Shown: positions 55,313-64,000 of the stretch, in pieces
Layout: every line of letters begins with the position of its first letter
Numbering within the stretch: the stretch's first letter is position 1
DNA from: Scalesia atractyloides
Taxonomy: Eukaryota; Streptophyta; Magnoliopsida; Asterales; Asteraceae
Length of the DNA stretch: 64,000 nucleotides
NCBI GenBank assembly: GCA_947069175.1
Contig: CAMTDV010000007.1
Span: 48,379,681 to 48,443,680 of the forward strand
Reading direction: 5' to 3'
The notes under the pieces: generated by a model
What the model was told of the DNA's origin: nothing
Database searches by the model: none
Seen by the model: the letters and a program-made list of their open reading frames with translations, nothing else
Made by a program: the position numbers and the translations under genes

Positions 55313-58300
55313 TGTGATATCCCGGGTTTTTCGGACAACTTACACGTGACACATGTCGAATAATGTATATGCTAAGTACTAAACGTGCACGAGTTAAATG
55401 AATACGTGTTGTGTGTTGTGTGATTGTTTTAGTTATAAAGAAGTGTGGTAGATATGTACATGAACTGAACCGAACCGCGACACGAACCAGCTTTGATTCA
55501 TTGTAACTCTAGGAATTAACCAAGTTAGGACTCAAACATGCCTTGGCCGCAAGATCAAAACCTAAAACTAATTCGGCCAAGATCAAACCCAAATCCGTAG
55601 CAAACCTAAAACTATTCGGCCGATCGAACCCAAACCAAACCAAAACAGCCCAAACATGTTTCGACCGTGAAGATCAAACCCAAACCGACCCACCCTAGTC
55701 CTCGGCCATACGATCAAAACCAAACCGAACCAACCTAGGATCCTCGGCCACGAATGCTTATCTAAAACCGCAACCCTCACCTCCCTCTTTGCCTATTTAT
55801 ATCATCTATGCATGCTCCTTCAAAATTTATAAAAACCCTAGTTGAAGTTAGCAGCCGACGGCAGCCCCTTACTCATTCTCTCGATCGCCAGTTCAATCAT
55901 AATACACCCCATCTCGATCGCAAACAGTTTAGCTTCAGTCCTCAGTCACGAGATCAGCCCTTTTCCTTCCTCCCGGTCGCAACAGCCCTCGCCATCTCAG
56001 TCCTCGGCAGCGATTTTTGTTGATCATCGGTTTCTTATCTAAATCACGGTTCGTTTACTCTACCATTAAAAGACTCGAATTTGTCATATCATGTTCGGAT
56101 ATACGTGTCTTGAGTGTGTTGTTTTCGGATTTGCATAATAGAATGAGATAGATGATTGTATTGTTTCGGATATATATATATGCTTGAAGGAATTGATATA
56201 AATGTTTCGGATATATATGCTTGAACGAATTGATCAGCTTGTTTTCGGATTATAAGTGCTGTAAATAATCGGCTGTTTTGATGCTTGTTCATGTGCATGA
56301 TTGTTTTCGGAAATCATAAGTTGCAGGTATTTGTGTTTGTAAAAACTAGAAGTAAGGACTAGGGTTTGCATGGATGAGATATTGGTATTGATCTAGGATT
56401 AGAAATCGGTTTTTGATCACCTAGGTTAACCATATGAACGAGTTGTGCGAATTAATGGTAACAATAATGCTGAAACAGGATGCTGTGTAATAGTTACAGC
56501 CGACTTCATCTGGCTGTAACTCGGTCGATATTTGTCGAAAAACGGATTTTCTAATGTCTAGAACGTAGAGATTTGAATAAGGGATCTAATGGCACTAGAT
56601 TCATAATTTTCTGAAATCGTTTGATATTTTTAAAGGGGCAAACAAGTTCAGTAGCTAAAGCTGTGAAAATTCTGGAATTTTGTTGGTTGTTTATCAAGTT
56701 GGATTTTAAAATCAGTAGGGAGTTGAGTCATGATTTTTGTACAGCAACTAGGTATGGAAATTTCCGGGCAACTCCAATTGGAATTTTGTTAATTGGTCGA
56801 TCGATGATTTTTAAATAAATTCTTCCGTGGGCTGCAGTCAGAAAGTGATAAATCAGACTGCAGCCTAGTATATTAATATTTATGGTTAATTGGTAAGGAT
56901 TTAGGACTTGGAAAAATTATATAAATTTCTATGGTATAATGTCACCTACTGTAAAAATATGGGAATTTTTAGAATGTTGGAACTATTTTATAAAAATCCT
57001 AGAAAACAGCTGAATTATAAGTGCTAAGCTGAAATTTGAGAACTTGTGATTGTGTGCACCAAATTGTGGCATGAATTGACTTATGGTTGTGATAAATTGT
57101 TTGATTACTATGATCACATGAGAATACTTGCATGCATGTTTGAGTGTTAGAGATGTTGTTTGTGTGTATCAATTTGTGAGTAAATTACGTGTAGAATTTG
57201 TATTGGTGGGTTCACACACTGACGTGGAATTAATTGGTTTGTTAGGACGCAACTAGCGGTCCCATCTCTTATAACATCTTTGCTACACTAACCGAGCAAA
57301 TAAAGGTGAGTTCACGGCCCCTAACTTTATCCGGTTTTTAAACAACAGGGGGAGAAACATGTATACACTCTCAAACTCAATCTCTTTACGTTATACGAAT
57401 TTAACGTCACATAACTATACGGTAACTAAGTTAATGTTAATGTAATGTTATGGTCACTAAGCAGCTTTATCACTTAAGTCCTCGACAATCTCCTCGGATC
57501 GTTAGTATTTGGGTTTAATAGCCGGGGAATTATAAGTAGTACTACTGGGTCTGACGAGCCCCATCCGAGCTAGTCGCGCTAGCCGACCGGGTATGGTCAA
57601 CGGATGAATAATTGGCCTAACATCGCCATGGTCATGTGATAGGCCTGGCAAAACGGAGGCACAACTGTCAGCTTCGATCGCGAACTCTTACGTGACATGA
57701 CTTTAGGCTAGCTACCTATATATATTAACATTGAACTTAATTACGAATCAACTTAATATTCCTGGTATGGAATATTGGAAACAACAACTTAATATTCCTG
57801 GTATGGAATATTGGAAACAACTTAATATTCCTGGTATGGAATATTCGAAACAACAATTTAATATTCCTGGTTTGGATATTGGAAGCAACAACTTATTATT
57901 CCGGGTTGGAATAATGGAACTAATACGTTATCCCGGGTTAGGGATAACGGAGAAAACAACTATAACCGAACAAACGAATTTATGAAAACCTTTGAACTCA
58001 CTCATCTTTAATGTTGACACTTGTTTCTTTACATGTTTCTCAGGATGCTAGGAGCTCTAGGTGCACGCACATGCATTGAACAAGACATCTTTTATCGAGT
58101 CTTATTTATTAATATTGTTTTGGGGATTTTTCATTTGTTTTGGCGTTTGTGTTGGCGCCGCTTCACCACTTATTTATGCTTCCGCTCAAACTTTAAAAAC
58201 TGATGCTTCTGCTAAATATTGGTAACATAAAATCTACAACAAGTGATTTTGGAAAACGTATTATCAAATCATATAGAGTCGTTCGACGTACTAGTGTTTC

Positions 58301-58361
58301 AGATTCTGGTTTGTTCACACGCCTCGCGGTAAACTCCGCAAGTGGAAATTGAGGTGTGACA
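55313..58361 (+). repeat. Chromovirus F 5' LTR
   Basis: Starts TGTGATATCCCGGG and ends GAGGTGTGACA before the PBS, about 3.05 kb. It includes a two-unit repeat TGTTTCGGATATATATGC (56160-56240) and a hairpin array (57751-57950). The 3' copy lies outside the window, so the left border is inferred from the break in Gypsy G. Confidence 0.82.
57751..57950 (+). repeat. Six-unit hairpin array in chromovirus F LTR
   Basis: Units 33-40 bases apart each contain an inverted repeat. Stems: AATATTCC/GGAATATT (units 1-3, loop TGGTAT), a slightly damaged unit 4, ATTATTCC/GGAATAAT (unit 5), CGTTATCCC/GGGATAACG (unit 6). The stem sequences change but pairing is kept. The frame NIPGMEYWKQQ through it is a by-product. 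Confidence 0.85.
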
Positions 58362-58364
58362 GAT

Positions 58365-58377
58365 TGGTATCAGAGCC
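58365..58377 (+). other. Chromovirus F primer-binding site
   Basis: TGGTATCAGAGCC, three bases after the LTR; initiator tRNA-Met type. Confidence 0.92.
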
Positions 58378-58568
58378 ACTAGCTATAGAGAACCAGGTTT
58401 GCATTAGAAGTAGACCTAAACTATAGCTGATATCACAACACTAGACTTAGTTTGGCACCGAATTATTATATCTTGTTATGCAACATGCCACAACCGTGTT
58501 TGGTAGATTATACCTTCATAATAAGAAATGAAAACAACTCGTAACTAACTACACGACCTAACAGGCAA

Positions 58569-59173
58569 ATGTCATCATCCTCATCGTCATCCTCGTCCGA
58601 CAGACTTACGCCACCAAGGGCACCAGGAAAGGCACCAATGGTGGAACCCATACCACCTTATGGCGTGGAGACACGCTCAGCAGCGAGGAAAAGGCTCGCT
58701 CTGGGGGAGGAGTCGTCGTTACGCCCAACTATTGCTGTACCGGTTGAACCGGTTAATCCTGTAGAAATAGGAATTGACATGCTTAGAATCCTGGTACATA
58801 CACAACAAAAACAGTTAGAAAGAATGCAGGAAACCATCCTAGCACAAGGATGGATGATCCGACACCTTACCGGAAAGACCGACTCGCTCGAGGAAGAGCA
58901 TCGTACGAGCAAGATAGCTTGTAACACCATAGCCAGAGATCTGCGTGCTGAGCAGATAAGGGCCGACTGGCTGGAGGACAGAGTCCTGGAAAATAGTTGG
59001 AACATTCAGGAACGCAAAATCATGCACTTGCACCAGCACAGGCCCCTCCAGAGCCGGTAGAGGAGGATCCAGAGGAGGATCCTGAAGAGGATCCGGAGGA
59101 GGACCCAGCTGAAGAAGCTGGAAATGCCGCACAGGATGACGGCAACGACAGTGACTTGGGAATGGAGACGTAG
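58569..59173 (+). pseudogene. Chromovirus F extra ORF upstream of gag
   Basis: ATG at 58569 opens a 163-codon frame: Ser-rich start, then GKAPMVEPIPPYGVETRSAA, a likely coiled coil (LVHTQQKQLERMQETIL, LEEEHRTSKIACNTIA), and IQERKIM. One frameshift near 59025 moves the acidic tail (EEDPEEDPEEDPEEDPAEEA...GLGMET) to another frame ending at 59173. It is too long and ordered to be chance, but I know no family for it. It lies between PBS and gag, so it may be translated from the genomic RNA. Confidence 0.6.
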
Positions 59174-59441
59174 ACAACTGACACGTCTCGTTTATATTAT
59201 TTGTTTTCCTTCAGTTTATTTATTTTCCCACTTGTGTATAAACTTGAGACTTTATAGTGAATTCGTATGTTTGAATTGCACTTTTGTAAGACGTTGAAAT
59301 TTCAGTTAATCAAGTATTTCTTTTGACTATTTAACATATTGGGTTGACATAACTTAATAATTATTAAAGTACGAAGTAGGATAACTATATTGGATATATA
59401 GACTTATCGGGGTGTGTTTGTGTTGTGTTTCGAAGATCTAA
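59174..59441 (+). other. Spacer between extra ORF and gag of chromovirus F
   Basis: AT-rich, no ORF. TTGTTTTCCTTC and similar tracts only. Confidence 0.5.
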
Positions 59442-60480
59442 ATGGCGACTGGAAGACGTGGAAACCTTAACTTGACGCCCGAAGAGCTAGCTGCCATGAT
59501 TCAGGAGCATGTGAACGCAGCTTTAGCGGGTGTTCAGAACCAGCCGGCAGGTAACCATTATTAAATTTTCGCGTGAAAATCTAATAGTGAGGCTAGTAAA
59601 ATTCCTTGCTGACTTCCTGTTCTCTGTCAGCAGGAGGGGGCTTTAGCCCCTACAAGATGTTCCTGGACGCAAAGCCAAGCAAATTCTCGGGGGCGGAAGG
59701 ACCCATTGGATTGGTCCGCTGGATCGAAAAATCAGAATCCGTTTTTGAAATGTGCAACTGCCTAGAGGCAAACAAGGTCAAATACGCAGCCTCAACGCTG
59801 GAAGATGGGGCACTGACATGGTGGAATGCCCAATTCCAAACACGTGGGCTTATAGCTGCGAATGCAATGGCATGGGCTGAGTTCAAGGCCCTAATTAAAG
59901 AGGAGTACTGTCCACGAGACAGAGTGCAACAATTGGAACAAGCTCTATGGAACCACAAGATGGTGGGATCGGAAATTGAAGCTTACACCGCAAAACACCA
60001 TGACTTGGTATTTCTGTGTCCTGAATTGGCCAACACGGTGGAGAAAAGACTCGAGTTCTATCTCGGGGGTCTGGTTTCGGAAATTCAGGGCATGGTAATG
60101 GCTAGTAACCCTATAACAGAACATCAAGCAATCCGATTGGCTCACAAACTCACCGATAAAGCGGTGGAACAGAAGAAACTGCCAGCACGGGTACCACTGA
60201 AGTTGCCCCAGATAACAAAAGAAAGTTTGAAGACTCCACTATTCGACAGTCTTCGTCATCTCATCCGCAGCAAGGGAACCAGAAACGGTTCAATCATTAC
60301 CACAGCCACCGGGGTCATCAAAATCATCCCTCCAACAACAACAACAACCAGAATTCAGGCGGCTATGTAGGTCGAAAGCCGCAGTGCAACCGCTGTAATC
60401 TACATCATAACGGCCCTTGTGCCGGAAATCGTTGCCAACGATGTGGCAAGATAGGACATGCGGCAAAGGATTGTCGTGGG
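59442..60480 (+). CDS. gag: Chromovirus F Gag, two exons
   Basis: ATG at 59442 begins MATGRRGNLNLTPEELAAMI. An 83-base intron-like gap (59551-59633, GT...AG) separates it from the main frame, which joins in phase and encodes KMFLDAKPSKFSGAEGPIGL, ALTWWNAQFQTRGL, ALIKEEYCPRDRVQQLEQAL and LEFYLGGLVSEIQGMVMA (Retrotrans_gag). A frame change near 60340 leads to the first zinc motif CNRCNLHHNGPCAGNRCQRC then GKIGHAAKDC. Gag forms the particle and binds RNA. Confidence 0.85.
59551..59633 (+). other. Probable intron in chromovirus F gag
   Basis: Begins GTAACC and ends CTGTCAGCAG. It contains stop codons in all frames (TAA, TAG) yet removing it keeps the reading frame (phase 1) between QNQPAG and GGFSPYK. 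No other explanation for the gap is needed, but expression is not known. Confidence 0.55.
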
Positions 60481-60747
60481 GAAATCATGTCCCGACAAAA
60501 TCAAAATCAGCCCCAGGGTCAGCAGCAGGGTATAAACCGGGGATGCTATCAATGTGGTAGCACTGCTCATTTCAGAAGAGACTGCCCACAGTTGCGTAAC
60601 AACAACAATAATGGTGGAAACAACCACAATCACAATAACCACAACAACAATAATAACAACAACAATGGGAACGGCGGTGCTAAAGGTCGCGCATTTACAT
60701 TGGGCCACGGAGAGGCCAAGAAACGACACGAACGTGGTCACCGGTAA
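60481..60747 (+). CDS. gag: Chromovirus F Gag C-terminus: second knuckle and Asn-rich linker
   Basis: CYQCGSTAHFRRDC knuckle at about residue 20, then an AAC-repeat stretch coding for poly-Asn with His and Gly, ending KGRAFTLGHGEAKKR. Poly-Asn comes from a CAA/AAC microsatellite. Confidence 0.85.
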   Translation, partial: EIMSRQNQNQPQGQQQGINRGCYQCGSTAHFRRDCPQLRNNNNNGGNNHNHNNHNNNNNNNNGNGGAKGRAFTLGHGEAKKRHERGHR

Positions 60748-61230
60748 GTTTCCCCTTAATGAACATTTTTGCTACTGTGCTTTTTGATACGGGTGCAGGA
60801 TAGGAGTTTTATATCTGAGTCTTTTAGGAAGAACCTAAATCTCACGCTTAAACCATTAGAGACCCCTTATGTTATAGAATTAGCCGATGGTAAATCTGTA
60901 GATGTGACCCAAATCGTATCCGGCTGTCAACTCAAACTCGCGGGCCACACTTTTACCATTGATCTGATGACAACTACCCTGGGTAGTTTTGACGTGGTAG
61001 TCGGAATGGACTGGCTATCCGACGTCCGGGCTGAAGTTTTCTGCTTCGAAAAATCTATCCGTATTCCGCTCTCTAATGACGAAATCCTGACAGTACAAGG
61101 CGATAAGGCAAGCGCCGTCACCAACATCATCTCATACATGCAAGCGCAGAAGTATCTTCGGAAAAAGAATTTCTTCGCTTTACTCGCACTAATTACCGAA
61201 CAGCCTAAGGACGAGAAACGTATAGAAGAC
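60748..61230 (+). pseudogene. pol: Chromovirus F protease
   Basis: FDTGAG at 60783-60800 (Asp codon 60786). One extra base shifts the frame straight after, and the next frame reads DRSFISESFRKNLN, LADGKSVDVTQIVSGCQLKL, VVVGMDWLSDVRAE. Otherwise a normal gypsy retropepsin. Confidence 0.88.
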
Positions 61231-61990
61231 ATCCCTGTCGTCCGTGATTTTTCCGATGTATTCCCAGAAGAACTACCTGGTCTTCTACCACATCGACAAT
61301 TGGAATTTGAAATCGAATTGGCAAGCAATGCAACTCCTATCGCCAAGGCTCCATACCGCCTAGCTCCAGCTGAGCTGCAGGAGCTGTCTACCCAACTTCA
61401 AGAGCTGCTAGAAAAAGGATTTATCCGACCAAGCGTTTCGCCATGGGGAGCTCCAGTCCTGTTTGTCAAGAAGAAGGACGGGACTTTCCGCATGTGCATC
61501 GACTATAGGGAACTCAACAAGGTTACAGTCAAGAACCGATACCCGTTACCTCGCATCGACGATCTCTTCGACCAACTTCAAGGGTCAAGCTACTACTCTA
61601 AGATTGATTTACGGTCCGGTTACCATCAGCTACGCGTCAGGGAGGAGGATATCGCCAAGACGGCATTTTGCACTCGTATGGCCATTACGAGTTCTTGGTC
61701 ATGCCCTTTGGTCTCACTAACGCACCTGCGGTATTCATGGACCTCATGAACCGCGTGTGTAAACCATACCTCGACAAATTTGTCATTGTGTTCATCGATG
61801 ACATACTCATCTACTCCAAAAGTGAAGAAGAACATGCTGAACATCTACGGTTACTACTAGGATTACTCCAACAGGAAAAGCTATATGCCAAGCTTTCGAA
61901 ATGTGATTTCTGGATTCGGGAAGTTCAGTTTCTCGGGCACGTCGTGAATGAAAAGGGTATCCACGTAGACCCTGCCAAGATTGAAGCCAT
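61231..61990 (+). pseudogene. pol: Chromovirus F reverse transcriptase
   Basis: PYRLAPAELQELSTQLQ, LLEKGFIRPSVSPWGAPVLF, VKKKDGTFRMCIDYRELNKV, then a one-base loss near 61675, then YGHYEFLVMPFGLTNAPAVF and FVIVFIDDILIYSK with both catalytic Asp codons intact, and FLGHVVNEKGIHVDPAKIEA. Only this one frameshift breaks RT. Confidence 0.93.
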
Positions 61991-62577
61991 CAAAAACTGG
62001 AAAGCACCTAAGACACCGACGGAGATCCGCCAATTTTTGGGATTGGCTGGTTACTACAGACGCTTCATCGAGGGATTTTCAAAGATCGCACAACCGCTTA
62101 CTACCCTCACCCAGAAAGGCATCAAGTATGCTTGGGGTGACAAGCAAGAAGCAGCATTTCAATTGCTGAAGCAGAAACTTTGCAGTGCACCTATTCTATC
62201 CTTGCCGGAGGGGACAGATGACTTTGTAGTGTATTGTGATGCTTCCATTCAGGGATTGGGATGCGTACTCATGCAACGCGATAAGGTCATCGCGTATGCG
62301 TCGCGACAGCTGAAGGTTCACGAGAAAAAACTACACGACGCATGACCTGGAATTGGGAGCAGTAGTGTTTGCCCTTAAGATTTGGAGACACTACCTCTAT
62401 GGAACAAAGTGCACAATCTTTACTGACCACAAAAAGCCTCCAACACATCTTTGATCAGAAGGAGTTGAACATGCGACAACGTCGTTGGGTCGAACTCTTG
62501 AACGATTATGAGTGTGCCATTCGGTATCACCCGGGTAAAGCTAACGTGGTAGCTATGCCCTCAGTAGGAAGGAACAC
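61991..62577 (+). pseudogene. pol: Chromovirus F RNase H
   Basis: FLGLAGYYRRFIEGFSKIAQ, DFVVYCDASIQGLGCVLMQR, VIAYASRQLKVHEK, a frame break near 62340, then DLELGAVVFALKIWRHYLYG, CTIFTDH, a frame break, and LQHIFDQKELNMRQRRWVEL, LLNDYECAIRYHPGKANVV. Domain and catalytic Asp residues visible. Confidence 0.9.
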
Positions 62578-64000
62578 TTGAAACCTCGTCGCGTACGAGC
62601 ACTACAACTCACTATTCATTCGGGGCTACCCGATCAAATACGCGACGCCCAGTTAGGAGCAGTTAAGGAGGAAAACATCAAAGCCGAATCAGTGGGAAAA
62701 ATGGAACGCGATTGGGAAGTAAAGCCCAATGGAGCCCGGTACTTCATGAATCGCATATGGGTACCTCTCTACGGAAACCTCAGAGAGCTAGTCATGGATG
62801 AAGCTCACAAATCCCGATACTCTGTCCATCCGGGTTCGGATAAGATGTATCAAGACCTTAAAGCTGCGTATTGGTGGCCCAACATGAAAGCCGATATAGC
62901 CACCTACGTGAGTAAATGTTTGACTTGTGCAAAAGTCAAGGTGGAGTATCAAAAGCCATCGGGGCTACTCCAACAACCTGAGATCCCAGTGTGGAAATGG
63001 GATCAGATCTCAATGGATTTCATCACTAAACTCCCGTGAACCTTGGGTGGTTGCGATACCATCTGGGTGATCGTGGATCGCTTAACTAAGTCAGCACACT
63101 TCCTAGCTATTAAAGAAACAGATAAGATGGAGAAGTTGACTAGCATCTACATTAAGGAAGTAGTTTCTCGGCACGGAGTGCCAACGTCCATCATCTCAGA
63201 TAGAGATGCTCGCTTCACGTCAAACTTCTGGCAGTCACTCCAGAAAGCGTTGGGAACACGCTTGGATATGAGCACAGCTTATCACCCTCAGACTGATGGT
63301 CAAAGTGAAAGGACCATACAAACCTTGGAAGACATGCTTAGAGCATGCGTAGTAGACTTCGAAAATAGTTGGGAAATCCACCTACCTCTAGTAGAATTCT
63401 CATATAACAACAGCTATCATACGAGTATCTCGGCAGCACCGTTTGAGGCATTATACGGTCGTAAATGCAGATCACCGGTCTGCTGGGCAGAAGTCGGTGA
63501 CAGTCAACTCACAGGCCCTGAGTTAATACTTGAGGCTACCGAAAAGATTGTACAAATCAGAAACCGCATGGCGGCGGCACGAGATCGACAGAAAAGCTAC
63601 GCTGATCAACGACGCAAACCGCTCGAATTTCAAGTAGGCGATCGCGTCCTACTAAAGGTGTCACCCTGGAAGGGTGTAATCCGCTTTGGAAAACGGGGCA
63701 AACTTAACCCACGGTACGTAGGCCCGTTTGTAATCTTGAAACGTATCAGACCCGTAGCTTACCAATTAGACCTTCCTGCCGAACTCAGTGGAGTTCACAA
63801 CGTATTTCACGTTTCAAATCTGAAGAAGTGTCTATCAGATGAAACTTTAGTTATTCCATTGGATGAGATCCAAGTGGATGAACAACTACACTTTGTAGAA
63901 CAGCCTATCGAGATCATGGATCGTGAGATCAAGACTCGAAGGCACAACAAAATTCCGATCGTTAAGGTTCGTTGGGACTCTAAGCGTGGACCGGAGTTCA
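62578..64000 (+). CDS. pol: Chromovirus F integrase and start of chromodomain, cut by window end
   Basis: Zinc region SRYSVHPGSDKMYQDLKAAY, KCLTCAKVK. A TGA at 63037-63039 sits where Arg (CGA) is expected, a C to T change typical of methylated CpG decay. The frame then stays open to the window end: WVIVDRLTKSAHFL (D), IISDRDARFTSNFWQ (D), DGQSERTIQTLEDMLRACV (E), LNPRYVGPFVILKRI, FHVSNLKKCLSDE, then the chromodomain start LHFVEQPIEIMDREIKTR, IPIVKVRWDSKRGPEF. Confidence 0.93.

Larger units (their letters stand above)
55313..64000 (+). mobile_element. Chromovirus F (Tekay/Del-like Ty3/gypsy), right end outside window
   Basis: LTR 55313-58361, PBS, an extra acidic ORF, gag, PR, RT, RNase H, integrase and the beginning of a chromodomain, all on +. 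Only scattered frameshifts and one in-frame stop break pol, so it is the least damaged coding element here. It interrupts the Gag of Gypsy G. Left boundary is 55311 or 55313. Confidence 0.93.

Noticed and set aside
55583..55780. Minus-strand frame in the LTR of chromovirus F
   Set aside because: The Gly/Leu/Trp-rich translation comes from a repeated CAAACC/CGGCC motif; no domain and no context.
57731..57985. A repeat protein with NIPGMEYWKQQ units
   Set aside because: The unit length happens to keep the frame in three copies, then the frame drifts; hairpin pairing, not the codons, is conserved.

Overview
The window is eukaryotic, AT-rich, repeat-derived plant DNA. I see no intact host gene, no bacterial-style operon, no rRNA and no CRISPR. 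Almost all of it is a stack of LTR retrotransposons inserted into each other, with Ty1/copia and Ty3/gypsy coding domains, plant-type primer-binding sites (TGGTATCAGAGC, initiator tRNA-Met), polypurine tracts and five-base target duplications. The families (Sirevirus-like copia with an extra 3' ORF, Tekay/Del-like chromoviruses, a Tat-lineage gypsy with an antisense ORF) suggest a eudicot, and the extra-ORF proteins resemble ones I remember from daisy-family genomes. The family assignment is an inference, not proof.

Left half (1-26867). Copia A (+ strand) runs from a truncated 5' LTR (1-230) to its 3' LTR (26442-26867). It keeps a leader, gag remnants, a mutated protease stub and a 3' conserved block, but has lost integrase, RT and RNase H. 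Copia B (- strand, 2108-15047, duplication ggaga) sits in its gag. B has gag, PR, IN, RT/RH, a third ORF after pol, and a promoter-like repeat of its own LTR in front of that ORF. Gypsy C (+ strand, 15826-24379, duplication taaaa) also sits in A. C has 2.6 kb LTRs, gag only and no pol, and each LTR carries an array of tRNA-like modules.

Middle (26868-30390). A 107-base exon-like fragment and a foldback MITE-like repeat come first. Then comes the 3' end of Tat-lineage gypsy G (- strand): its LTR, a duplicated polypurine tract, and an intron-bearing gene on the opposite strand to pol.

Right half (30391-64000). Copia D (- strand, 30391-49583) interrupts G. Chromovirus E (+ strand, 38187-47780, duplication tccca) interrupts the gag of D. 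G resumes at 49584-55312 with spacer, IN, RNase H, RT, PR and gag. Its gag is cut by chromovirus F (+ strand, from about 55313 past the window end), the least damaged element. F has a 3 kb LTR with a hairpin array, an extra acidic ORF, a gag with a probable 83-base intron, pol, and the start of a chromodomain.

Relative ages follow from nesting and from LTR differences by eye: G is oldest, then D, then E; A is older than B and C; C is very young. The strongest unexplained signals are the tRNA-like array in C, the base-pair-compensated palindromes in B, the covarying hairpin array in F, and a noncoding block conserved in A, B and D.
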